The translations under genes and the position numbers were made by a program. The notes under the pieces are model-generated. The model was given only the letters and a program-made list of their open reading frames with translations. It ran no database searches and had not been told where the DNA came from. Positions 49,301 to 62,009 of a stretch of 64,000 bases of DNA are shown in pieces (position 1 is the stretch's first letter; the number at the start of each line of letters is the position of its first letter). This DNA comes from Methanobacteriota archaeon (GTDB taxonomy: Archaea; Thermoplasmatota; Poseidoniia; Poseidoniales; Poseidoniaceae), in contig PBGP02000002.1 of assembly GCA_002720095.2 (NCBI GenBank), forward strand, positions 38,434 through 102,433, read 5' to 3'.

Positions 49301-52300
49301 TTAGTAACACTTTAGTCACATTTACTTCAGTAGATGATGGCACAGTTGTAAATATTTCATCAGATGAAAATGGTGTTGTAAATGCAGAACTGCCACTTGG
49401 TGATTGGATAATGAAAAGTAAAAGCGGTAATGATTTACTACTTTGGCAGGAATTCAATCTAAATAGTGAAAATTTAAATCTTGAGGATATTAAATTCTCC
49501 CGTTCTATTCTGGTGCAAGGTTCGTTAGAAACCCAAGTTCGTGATGACAATAATCAACTAGTACTTCAGCCTTTAAATGGTATTTCAGTTAAATTTAGAA
49601 GTGGAAGTATACAGGTGATTGTGGAATCAGACAATAATGGTGAGTTCGATTTAGAATTACCTTCTGGAATGGAGTTTGACGTAACTACTGAAACTCCAGA
49701 CGGTATGGTTTCTGCAACTAACGTGAACATTTCAAAAGATATGGATAATGTTAATCTCATAATTTTCGCAAAGCAAAGTGTGAGCTGGTATCATTCGGGT
49801 AAAGTACTCTTAAATCCGAATAATGTGACTTATGATAACTCAATCCCTGATTTCGAAAATTTTGAGGTTTATGCGACATATCTTGATAGTGGAGGAGATG
49901 AATTTTTAGATTCATTCATTGGAGTCACTTGGGTATCCGAGGTAGATGACTCTGGAAGATTTGAGTTCTTACTCCCTCTAGGGAATTATTCATTGATGGC
50001 AAGTGAGGAAATTTTACAGGTCTCTGAGACCATTTATACCTCAAACAGCACTGTGGGTGACTCATTGGATTGGAATTTAGAAGCTAATCCTTTACCTGTA
50101 AATGTTGAAATTAGGACATTTATTGATGACAATGGAGACCAATCATTTGATAATGGTACTCCTGTGAATATTGACTTTAGAATAGTCCCAACAGATTCGA
50201 GCCAAGATCAAATAAACATTACTTCAGAATTATTCGATGAAGATGGTATACTAAACGTTGACCTTCCGTTTGGCGAATATTTCATAGAAATGGATACACA
50301 AAATATCGATAACGGAAGTGAATTTGATACATTATTTGTCTCAACACCCGCTCCAATTAAGATAGGTATATCTGGTATTGATGAGCCTATTGATTTAGGT
50401 TTAGTTCCTACTTGGAAGCTTGATGTAGAGCTTGTAGATCAAAAATTTGAACCACTGGATAATGTATCCGTAATATTTGAAAGTTTAGACGAAAATTCAA
50501 TATCAACTGATGTGATACTTTATGCAGATGAAAATGGTACAATTTTGGAATACGTTCGTTCTGGGAATTACTCGGTTACAACAAGATTAATTGATGTTGA
50601 AGGAACATCACAAATCTTTAACGCTAAGATAAGTATTGACGAGAATCCTGATAATAGAACTTTTGTATGGAGAACTTTAGAGGTAGCTAATTTAAATTTG
50701 ACGTTGATAGATACTAATTTAGCTGAAAATAATTCTTTACCACCTTTAAGTCTCATAGCGGTATCTAATGATGGTCTTCATGAAGTAAATTTACCATTCA
50801 ACAATGAATCTGGTTTTGTCAGCGCACAGTTATATCCTGGTAATTGGAATCTAGAATTAAACCACACTGATTCGAAAGATGGTCTGAGATGGGTTTTAGA
50901 AAATTTTGAGTTGGGAGAGCTTTCAGCGAATGAGACAATAGTTACTAATGTCGAGTTAAACCGATTTGTAGAGGTCAGTGGTACTGTATTCTGGGATTTC
51001 AATGAAGATGGTGAATATCAATCAAATGAAGCTCTAGGGAATTCAGAAGTTAGGATCGAATCTGATGGCTTCGAGACACTGAATATGACGACTGATGAGG
51101 AGAATGGAAATTGGAACTTTTATGTACCAGCATCAAAAGATTATTCAATTAATGTTACAAGAACAGGTTTCAATTACAATAATTCATTATTTGTAAAGGT
51201 GCTGAACACTTCTATAAACAGTAATTCTGAAGATTATTCAACGGATATTTCTTTGGATGCAGATAACGTAACAGTATCAGGAAGAATTGACCTTCAGTAT
51301 GGTTTTGAAAGTATCTCTAATCAAATCTACAGTGATTTAATGATTGAATTAATTCCAGCAGCAGATGAAGGGTACGAGAGAGATAGTGTAGAAATAATAT
51401 TTGAAGAAAATGATGAGGGAGAACTTATTTGGAGTGCAGTTGTAGAACCTGGAAAATGGATTTTACATGCTGAAGCGACAAATTTCCACATGGTTGTTTA
51501 TGATTCATTTGAGGCAGAAATCATTGATGGCGCGGAATATAATACTACTCTGAAAGCAGGAGGTTACGTCCCAATAAGTACTAGATGGACTGACTTTTCT
51601 GGAGATGAAAGGAATATTACTACCTTACAATCTACAAATTCAACTATCACAGATATAGTTTATCTGACTATGTCATTTAATGATGCAAAATGGAATATTT
51701 CTCTTGCTGAAGAAATTGAAACATACTTAGTTCCGGCAGGTACATTACAAATTTCAGGGGAATTTACAGTCCTGGAAATGGGAATGGAGATGGAATATAC
51801 AGGTGATGTAATTACAGGAGCATCATCTCCTGGTTTAGCTGATGACGGGACACTTTCGACCGTTACTTCTGCTGAAGCAGTCATAGAGTTTAATAGAATT
51901 TTAGTACATAAAATCGATTATTCAGTGAATCAAATAATATCCAATGACGAAGAACATGAATTCAATGATGGAGATATGATTAATGCGAAAATAAAAGATA
52001 TTAACGGTGATGGTATTACTGATACTTACCATGATATTTTAATTAAGTTAAATTTAGAATACGCAGGTAATTTAGCTAAAGAGAACTATACGTTTACAGC
52101 ATCAGTTGCGGGTGCAGATAGTGAGTTCTGGCAAATTGACTTCGAAATCAGTGAAGATGAGTTTGATACCTCGAAAAACATGACATTTGGAATTTCAGAA
52201 TCACTGAACAGTAGTGAAATCATTATGAAAATCAAATTACCCGATGGTGAAAATTCTATTTCATATGATACTGGACACAATGTTAGAGTTATCGCTACAT

Positions 52301-53115
52301 CTGAGACAGGTGAATCAAGTAACTATGACTTAAAGGTTCATATACCTCAAGAATATTCAATTGAAGCATCAGCTCCATATCAAGTAGGTATCACATCTGG
52401 AGGAGGTTCCAGTTCTTTTGATGTTTCAGTAAAGAATCTTGGAAATGGAGATGATAACATCCAGTTTGATATAGATAAATCTGATCTACCTAGTGATTGG
52501 ACAGTTTCTCAGCCTCAGCCAAGAATAATTCCTCCTAATGGCACCTCTGAAGTAGGAATTTCAGTCATTATGCCTGAAAATACTTTTGAAGGACAATATG
52601 TTTTACACGTTAACGTAACGAGTGAATCAGGAGAAACAGAGGTTATTGATGTAATAGTGTTAGTATCTAAAGCGAAGTTAAGAATGGATACTCCAAGTAT
52701 GGGCGCTGGTGGCGGGGTTGTACGTCAGCCTGTTGACTTTTCGATTGTAGTACACAATGATGGGTTAATCACCGCTGAAGGAGTAACTATTGAAGGTTAT
52801 TTAGTAGAACTAAATATCAGTGCAGTTTCAATGCCTGTCAATATTTTACCAGGTCAAAATGAAACAGTTACTGTTCTATTTGATACTAATGAAATTGTAG
52901 CTGGTGATTATAAGTTTGAGTTTACTCTAGATGCAGGAACTACTCCATTAGATAATGAATCAAATTTAGAAGTTGAGCTAACAAAGGTTAAATTCTCAGT
53001 TCAAGATTCTGCAGGAAGTGGGAATATTGTACCTATCATTATTATCTGTATTTTTGCAATCGGAATTTATTCATTTGTTAGAAGCAGAAGAACAGGTACA
53101 GGCCCAGGATTCTAA
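43369..53115 (+). CDS. aglB: STT3/AglB-family oligosaccharyltransferase with N-terminal extra membrane domain and giant sequon-rich C-terminal ectodomain plus terminal TM
   Basis: GGSDPWYMKRAIDYI and ADHDAF acidic motifs, WWDYG (FVSWWDYGFQAM); many CarboxypepD_reg/SdrB-like modules; C-terminal IVPIIIICIFAIGIYSFVRSRR. Start at ATG 43369 behind GAGG. Confidence 0.9.
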   Translation: MENENEETIAVSFGRFGDVGRLLIAPFAILIALFGGMLFGVNIDLNDFVVPLVVLGCASMMATAPIFGEKFIGDKLSSNLIVGLYLILAIVVSSIVANIFGGVVGFLFTLTSIIGYIFVRLNKNEEFVILTFFSIGFYASLGVAGAVESMLPEIDYTATYTNELNELRGVTAEMFFTFLFIMTSLGIIFAILQRNILQSPGSGSWFKYLPNVEEGYKPVGPLLVALSMWSFAHILTLIHFALLGGISDEVVQDLGMTGEQIRMSGQYLSVWWALFTGIIAIITAFFYSERWFTRSMLISATWILYSFGRFQEQGYFEQFISPNEDGARWIDLLSEGIGMWLWLGITFFTFVLVFYFSTHEKYGNKMNRTIGDIGNARAFWNENWASVLIAGAFAFGLTIRVVWNVLPAMNAIGTGGWDLTGGSDPWYMKRAIDYIIAERAHFIFDADRAYPIGDINPRPPLFTWSLALGGLILAPILGISAENAVWWSIGALPAIYGALIIFPVAGMAREVFGKGAGVLAAWLIAFMPGHVSHTTFALADHDAFVLLFATVGFYYYIMSMKNINEDKILIKSGWNPTNLLLGFSKVWENQRLATSYSILSGVSFAIVALAWKGFIYAPSIIFVFFMIQILFNLFRRRDSMAITVLTVTMLLALWLTSLPFYMHPELGLLLNGEFQAMFYISGLILVSGYIVCSARDKPWLLVIGTGTVLVVIPLFLVWLQWLLGYSDAGSTLFTGGGYFSKNKIFGTIAEAQAPSRGLLFGSFGAIIFVSALARGFGLSWSGLRHRKVPELLLAVWVLLASYMAWSAGRFVYNATPVMAIVSAGAFSWLWANSGWDGLVKQWRRMGINTPGARFTSGRKVLFKSPGFIAIFMIFIMVFSQHATYGLDAAIPRGSDKASDVDEELYNLMPDFLRWSNIIDGTAYEDVQGYWFLNSFGPGFNDYYWNAAYDWLSEQDKIHTGVNDEVSCNELEGNWNSETKTCGMKFSDKPAFVSWWDYGFQAMSQGDHPTVADNFQTGIPTAGNMLLARNQDDVVAMFITRLGIGDVVWSGGNHYSNSFKSIIESNLETPQYEEFYLVTRGLTQEIAKERMFEVYEWTEATTNQGVLALSRGYVVEDGVKTDNYVYRIYEGEKQLGNDYLTEAEAKSAFEDRVANRDVITEYFDEDSGQTFGASHYVVGDYWYTSDIIEKFDDAGTSIHRQNSQIALATQVLTGSLDSEQINDLYNEIIQLDIYEVPDSEGAPGQTITRNHEISYFAIDTRLYPLGGGAYLDTSFNRKNPTGIFYAPTILSGQDPAHFMNTIYETQRGTESIIERTAEDFNEQYKMDVLRSQSGGDVEIIELVDVRYDHSESFFDTMLARTYVGYGASDLGLTDYTGTVSATPKTMLSSASSGTPGSALESAWPLPGAMMNHFVIANWYDERGDFENFGLGEANFGVKVMKYYAGAELCGSVTVPELDTPIAGATLLIERDGFSGEGTEDLDNRTYWIPIGTTTTDSGGNYCFTAPAGRIRVTALTGEFDSSADLITIQSGELDVYSMNLDIIGQNTGERVVNPITGLLSEVSGMMWLGENEINITSEQAERKPNAEVSKLDIELETSSASGVVNWEGEGQFSGLPLVETEFVLQNVWNEEISYNVSTINKTVSGEDLVIEGEGIAVYTETDGVVQSLNNENLRVSNFIGNYSRYLSTGQSYTGNGTWSGKGILEASWLEDTNISECINSTVPNGSEVCLGVDGKYLINGTLVASGRFTADELTELTTFLDNATFEASGKFVGTGVFEGTAQYSGVGDYSGDMVVPGTFYANDIAPGEYKMYAIFNNGRTSDVIEEITVGLEHTGDLELSLTGLQVSGLIFDESGDAVNATVEIIDLDLDTQTCTEVNLNNDGIWVDSTQSLFSPAINCLKFSSGEEGNVSIGPLSPGNYSLRVDLDGDLQYELNSTLNEQNNQLTFIGEILEHGDVEFSISPVVINESNINQPDIIDVSNTLVTFTSVDDGTVVNISSDENGVVNAELPLGDWIMKSKSGNDLLLWQEFNLNSENLNLEDIKFSRSILVQGSLETQVRDDNNQLVLQPLNGISVKFRSGSIQVIVESDNNGEFDLELPSGMEFDVTTETPDGMVSATNVNISKDMDNVNLIIFAKQSVSWYHSGKVLLNPNNVTYDNSIPDFENFEVYATYLDSGGDEFLDSFIGVTWVSEVDDSGRFEFLLPLGNYSLMASEEILQVSETIYTSNSTVGDSLDWNLEANPLPVNVEIRTFIDDNGDQSFDNGTPVNIDFRIVPTDSSQDQINITSELFDEDGILNVDLPFGEYFIEMDTQNIDNGSEFDTLFVSTPAPIKIGISGIDEPIDLGLVPTWKLDVELVDQKFEPLDNVSVIFESLDENSISTDVILYADENGTILEYVRSGNYSVTTRLIDVEGTSQIFNAKISIDENPDNRTFVWRTLEVANLNLTLIDTNLAENNSLPPLSLIAVSNDGLHEVNLPFNNESGFVSAQLYPGNWNLELNHTDSKDGLRWVLENFELGELSANETIVTNVELNRFVEVSGTVFWDFNEDGEYQSNEALGNSEVRIESDGFETLNMTTDEENGNWNFYVPASKDYSINVTRTGFNYNNSLFVKVLNTSINSNSEDYSTDISLDADNVTVSGRIDLQYGFESISNQIYSDLMIELIPAADEGYERDSVEIIFEENDEGELIWSAVVEPGKWILHAEATNFHMVVYDSFEAEIIDGAEYNTTLKAGGYVPISTRWTDFSGDERNITTLQSTNSTITDIVYLTMSFNDAKWNISLAEEIETYLVPAGTLQISGEFTVLEMGMEMEYTGDVITGASSPGLADDGTLSTVTSAEAVIEFNRILVHKIDYSVNQIISNDEEHEFNDGDMINAKIKDINGDGITDTYHDILIKLNLEYAGNLAKENYTFTASVAGADSEFWQIDFEISEDEFDTSKNMTFGISESLNSSEIIMKIKLPDGENSISYDTGHNVRVIATSETGESSNYDLKVHIPQEYSIEASAPYQVGITSGGGSSSFDVSVKNLGNGDDNIQFDIDKSDLPSDWTVSQPQPRIIPPNGTSEVGISVIMPENTFEGQYVLHVNVTSESGETEVIDVIVLVSKAKLRMDTPSMGAGGGVVRQPVDFSIVVHNDGLITAEGVTIEGYLVELNISAVSMPVNILPGQNETVTVLFDTNEIVAGDYKFEFTLDAGTTPLDNESNLEVELTKVKFSVQDSAGSGNIVPIIIICIFAIGIYSFVRSRRTGTGPGF

Positions 53116-53138
53116 TTTAAGATATTAGAGGTATATTG

Positions 53139-54365
53139 GTGAGTAGAGAATTGGAACATTTAGAATTGATTCCTGAGTCAAATGAACCTAGGATTTTAAC
53201 TGCAGTTGATCCACAAACATTGCACGATGATGATGATGAATTTCGTACGACATCTACTGGATGGCCGACTGATAGATTAGCGTTAATACATGTCAGCAAT
53301 AGAAGAATTAGACCCTCAGGTTTTCTACTATTTTTGACGATGTTAATTGTAACTTGGATATTATTACAACCAATTTATTCTATTTTAGATGAAGTACAAT
53401 CTCCAAATTCTGATTGGGCTTATCAATATGTCGGAATACGACAAGCACAACAACTTGGATTATATGGTGGTGGAATAAATGTATGTGTCGTAGATACTGG
53501 AGTTGATTTAGTTCACCCTGATTTGGAACACCTCTCAAAAACAATACTCTACAAGGACTTCGTTTCTGATAGTATTGAACCTGTAGACTATGCAGAAGAT
53601 GGTCATGGAACGTTAATAGTTGGATTGCTTGCAGCAAACGGTAGTCTGGTAGGTTCTGCACCTGGAGTCAAACTAATGGTTGCTAGTGCATTGGGTGAAG
53701 ATGAAATGGGTAGTGATGAAGCAGTTGCTAATGCAGTAGATTGGTGCAAGTCTAACAGAGCAGATATAATTAGTCTTTCTTTAGGAGGTAGTCAAGATAT
53801 CGAAGATCCTTTGGATAATTTGGCTGTTAAATCTGTTCAAGATGCTATAAATTTAGGAATCTATGTTGTAGCAGCTGCTGGAAACGATGGTGGAATTAAT
53901 GATGATGGACGTGTTTCAGTGCCTGCGAACGTACCAGGTGTAATTTCAGTAGGTGCTCTTAATCCTGATGGTTCTTTGTGGGAAAAAAGTAGTAGGGGTG
54001 ATAATCTGGCAGGTAACGGAGAAAACCCCCGAGAATCTCCCAATAAAAAACCAGAAATTACTGCTCCAGGAGTAAATGTAGTATCTACTTGGATTGATGG
54101 AAAATTCTCATCGAGTACTGGTACTAGTGATTCTACTGTATTCGTGACTGGAGCTCTCGCTTTGGCATTAGAATCTAACTCCCAATTAAAGCCAACTTGG
54201 GACAACACGGATAGGAGTAATTGTATTCAGGTTGTAAAAAAAGCGCTTATGGATAGTGCAAATCCGTTTGAAGCTCAGGCAATACCTCATGATGACAGAT
54301 ATGGTTATGGAGCCTTAAACACAATAGGATTGATTGAACTTTTGGGGAATGTTGAGGATTGTTAA
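53139..54365 (+). CDS. Membrane-anchored S8 (subtilisin-like) serine protease
   Basis: Asp VCVVDTGVDLVHPDL, His DGHGTLIVGLLAA, oxyanion VAAAGNDGG, Ser GTSDSTVFVTGALAL; N-terminal TM GFLLFLTMLIVTWILLQPIY. GTG start at 53139 (or TTG at 53136). Confidence 0.9.
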   Translation: MSRELEHLELIPESNEPRILTAVDPQTLHDDDDEFRTTSTGWPTDRLALIHVSNRRIRPSGFLLFLTMLIVTWILLQPIYSILDEVQSPNSDWAYQYVGIRQAQQLGLYGGGINVCVVDTGVDLVHPDLEHLSKTILYKDFVSDSIEPVDYAEDGHGTLIVGLLAANGSLVGSAPGVKLMVASALGEDEMGSDEAVANAVDWCKSNRADIISLSLGGSQDIEDPLDNLAVKSVQDAINLGIYVVAAAGNDGGINDDGRVSVPANVPGVISVGALNPDGSLWEKSSRGDNLAGNGENPRESPNKKPEITAPGVNVVSTWIDGKFSSSTGTSDSTVFVTGALALALESNSQLKPTWDNTDRSNCIQVVKKALMDSANPFEAQAIPHDDRYGYGALNTIGLIELLGNVEDC

Positions 54366-54432
54366 CATCCTAATTATTCATATTCTTAGGGATGGATTTT
54401 AGATAGATAACTTCTCGCTTACGGCGTTAGGC

Positions 54433-58935
<4,503 letters not shown>

Positions 58936-58947
58936 TGTAGTCATTAA

Positions 58948-58960
58948 CCATTATATATCA
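58948..58960 (+). promoter_or_regulatory. TATA box for the downstream STAND-type regulator
   Basis: AT-rich 'accattatatatcac' ~40-50 nt upstream of ATG 58998. Confidence 0.45.
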
Positions 58961-58997
58961 CTGTATTCATAATTAAAATACAAAGAGGAACGATAAA

Positions 58998-61517
58998 ATG
59001 AGTAGTCCGAAGCCAGGAGTCCAAGAGAGAATACTGTTGCATTTAAGAGACTATGTCGCATTTTCAGAATCTGTTGAAGTTCCATTTGCATTATCACAGA
59101 TGGGCATCGCAAACGCTGTAGCAATAGCCAGAAGTAATGTTCCAAGGGCAATTTCAGGTTTGAAGGAACAAGGTTTGCTTATTGAAAAGCAAGCTCATGT
59201 TCACGGAGTAATGAGAAAGAGAAAGTCATATTTTTTGACCACAATTGGTTCTGAGGTTGCGGAAGAAACTTGGAATCGATTAAGTCAACATAACTTTGAA
59301 ATTTTATTACCTGACGAAAGACGTGTAAAAACTGAACTTGGAACCTGTAATGAGAAATTACCTTTTCCCATTAGACCTGTTGATATTTTAAGATATTTGA
59401 GGGATGATGGAGTCTTGGATATTTCAAAATTATCTCCAGAGCTAATTGAGCGTGATTTGACCAAAAGAGTTGAAAAACAATTATCTTCATCTTTGGGAGA
59501 TTTACCAAGGTTGAGACACTTTTTCGGAAGAGATACTGAGATTGATGGAATTTCTGAGATATTAGATTCAGGTTCTAATGCTATATTGATACCTGGAATA
59601 GCAGGAATTGGAAAAACCAGTCTAGCAGCAAAATTGTTAGAGAAATACACATTTAGGAGGAATTTGATTTACCATAGATGTCAATTAGGAGCAGGAGGTC
59701 GTCCATTCTTAGAGGATTTAGGTGGTTGGTTAAGTTCCGTAGGAGTTGAGGAATTAAATGATTATCTCGAAGCAAGTCCAGTGCCTAGAATTGATGAAAC
59801 TGTAGAACTTTTAGTTAGCAGTTTAAAAAATGTTTCAGCTCTTATCGTAATTGATGATTATCACAAAAATGATGAAGATATATTTTATAAAATAATTTAC
59901 AATTTCGTATTGAGGATTAACGAAATGAATAATGAGTTGGGATTGGTGATATTTTCTAGATCTTACCGACCTGTCTTACCTTTAAGAAATGAAAAAGGTC
60001 AAAATGTCAGTAAAATTTTACCATTGGATGGACTAGATCCTGATGCATCTAAAAATATTCTGGATTCTTTTAAGAGTATATCAGATGATGAGTATAAAAG
60101 AATATACGGAATCTCCAAAGGACACCCCTTAGTACTTGAATTAATTAACAGGGGGGCTTCTACAATTGAGCATAACTTAACACTAGAAAACTATGTGTCT
60201 ATGGAAATATTTGATAAATTATCCGCCGAAGAAAAAAGATTGTTACAATCATTATCAATATTTAGAGAACCAGTTCCGCTTGAAGCATTAACTAATTTAG
60301 ATTTAGATTTAAATACCCTGGATAACTTAGTTGAACAGGGGTTAGCTAGAAGAGTAGATTCTGAAAATTACGATGTGCACGATCTTATCAGAGAATTTAC
60401 ATTTAACGGAATTGATGAGCAAGTAGCAATCCCTTTACATACATCAGCTGCAAAATGGTACAAGAAAAAATTAAATTCCCAGCAGGATCTTATCGAGTAT
60501 TTACATCACAAAATAAGTTATGCGGATTCAGAGATTGCTGCTGAAGAAGTTGCAATAAATGGAGATGAGTTAATCAATAATGGACAATTAGAGCTATTAG
60601 GTTTAATCAACAGATTAATTGACTCGAAAGGAAATCCAAAAATCTGGGGTAAATTATGGTATCTCAGAGGAAAAATACTATTTCTATCTGGAGATTTTGG
60701 TGGTTCAGAAGCATCTTTTACCGTGGGGATGAATCTTGCTAACCAAGCTAAAGACATTAATCTGGAGAGTATTTTGCTGTCTAACTTGGCAGAATTAGCT
60801 TGGAAGAGGGGAGATAGTTCTACAGCTTTAGACCTTCACAGACAAGCTTTAAAACGTTTTATAGCAACTAAAGATTCCATTGGAGCGTGCAATACTTACA
60901 CAAAAATGAGTTATATTTTCAGATCACAAGGGAAAAAACAGTTGGCTATGGATGCACATTCTGAGGTCGAGCATATTCTTTCAACAGAAGTAAACCCTGA
61001 ATTAATTTATTCAAGAATTAATTTAGCAAGGTCTTATTTAGAGATGGGCGAATTAGAATTGGGTCGTAAACATGCATTAACTGCTTTTGATAGTACCCAG
61101 AATGAAGATGAAATTACACATTCAAGAGCTAGAGCTGTATTAGGCAGATATTATGCATTAATTGGTGATACAGATTTGGCATTAAATCATTACTTAGAAA
61201 CACTACAATCCTTGAGTAACAGAGATGATGTTGAAATCCGCGTAGAATTAATCATTCTAATGGGTGAAGTTCTGGAAGATTCTGGGAAAAGAGATGAAGC
61301 TGTAGAACGTTATCTAGAAGGATTGGCATTGGCAGAATCTAGTAATCAACCGCTTTTAGTCGGTGAATTATTATCAAGACTAGGTAGTACAGGATTGGAA
61401 AAACAACGAAGAATGGAGTATTTACAAAGAGCTCTAAATGTATTTAGGGAGGTTGGGGCTACTAGGAAGATGCAAGAAGTGCAAATGATGTTCCATAAAG
61501 CAATTACTGGAAATTAA
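58998..61517 (+). CDS. Winged-HTH / STAND-like P-loop ATPase / TPR protein (MalT/AfsR-like architecture)
   Basis: N-terminal HTH; Walker A GIAGIGKTSLAAKLL; Walker B ALIVIDDYH; C-terminal TPR-like repeats. Confidence 0.85.
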   Translation: MSSPKPGVQERILLHLRDYVAFSESVEVPFALSQMGIANAVAIARSNVPRAISGLKEQGLLIEKQAHVHGVMRKRKSYFLTTIGSEVAEETWNRLSQHNFEILLPDERRVKTELGTCNEKLPFPIRPVDILRYLRDDGVLDISKLSPELIERDLTKRVEKQLSSSLGDLPRLRHFFGRDTEIDGISEILDSGSNAILIPGIAGIGKTSLAAKLLEKYTFRRNLIYHRCQLGAGGRPFLEDLGGWLSSVGVEELNDYLEASPVPRIDETVELLVSSLKNVSALIVIDDYHKNDEDIFYKIIYNFVLRINEMNNELGLVIFSRSYRPVLPLRNEKGQNVSKILPLDGLDPDASKNILDSFKSISDDEYKRIYGISKGHPLVLELINRGASTIEHNLTLENYVSMEIFDKLSAEEKRLLQSLSIFREPVPLEALTNLDLDLNTLDNLVEQGLARRVDSENYDVHDLIREFTFNGIDEQVAIPLHTSAAKWYKKKLNSQQDLIEYLHHKISYADSEIAAEEVAINGDELINNGQLELLGLINRLIDSKGNPKIWGKLWYLRGKILFLSGDFGGSEASFTVGMNLANQAKDINLESILLSNLAELAWKRGDSSTALDLHRQALKRFIATKDSIGACNTYTKMSYIFRSQGKKQLAMDAHSEVEHILSTEVNPELIYSRINLARSYLEMGELELGRKHALTAFDSTQNEDEITHSRARAVLGRYYALIGDTDLALNHYLETLQSLSNRDDVEIRVELIILMGEVLEDSGKRDEAVERYLEGLALAESSNQPLLVGELLSRLGSTGLEKQRRMEYLQRALNVFREVGATRKMQEVQMMFHKAITGN

Positions 61518-61533
61518 TTAATTGAATATTAAT

Positions 61534-62007
61534 TTAGTTATTAGGGTTATTAGAGATTTCAATAATCCCGTTTGAGAGGTGAACCCAAACTGAAGACTCA
61601 CCTTTGATATTTAATTCACCATTATGACTTGAGGGTGAAGCAGAACTTATTTTATAAACAAAATTTTCTTTAAAATTAGGGTGTATGATCGTAAGAGATT
61701 CTTCATCTAACATCATTATAACGTCTGTGGATGTTTGTTCAACATTTAATAACTCAATATTCTCGGTGTAAGTTGCATTTGGATTCATCCTCGCTACTGA
61801 TTCAGCTCTTTCAATTGCATTCCCAACTCTCTCAATATTTTCCGTCAAGGCTACCTCTGACCATCTTTCTCTGGTAGAATTTTCAATATCCCAGGCCCAA
61901 AAAGAATATAATGAGAGTAGAAGTAAACCTAGGAGAAAAGTAAAAACATAACCTAACTCAGTTGCTGCAGCATTTTCATCATTTCTAAAAACATCTGTAT
62001 TTTTCAT
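61534..62007 (-). CDS. Archaeal type IV pilin-like / single-TM secreted protein
   Basis: Short charged N-terminus then hydrophobic helix (NAAATELGYVFTFLLGLLLLSLYSFWAW). Confidence 0.55.
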   Translation of the reverse strand: MKNTDVFRNDENAAATELGYVFTFLLGLLLLSLYSFWAWDIENSTRERWSEVALTENIERVGNAIERAESVARMNPNATYTENIELLNVEQTSTDVIMMLDEESLTIIHPNFKENFVYKISSASPSSHNGELNIKGESSVWVHLSNGIIEISNNPNN

Positions 62008-62009
62008 TT

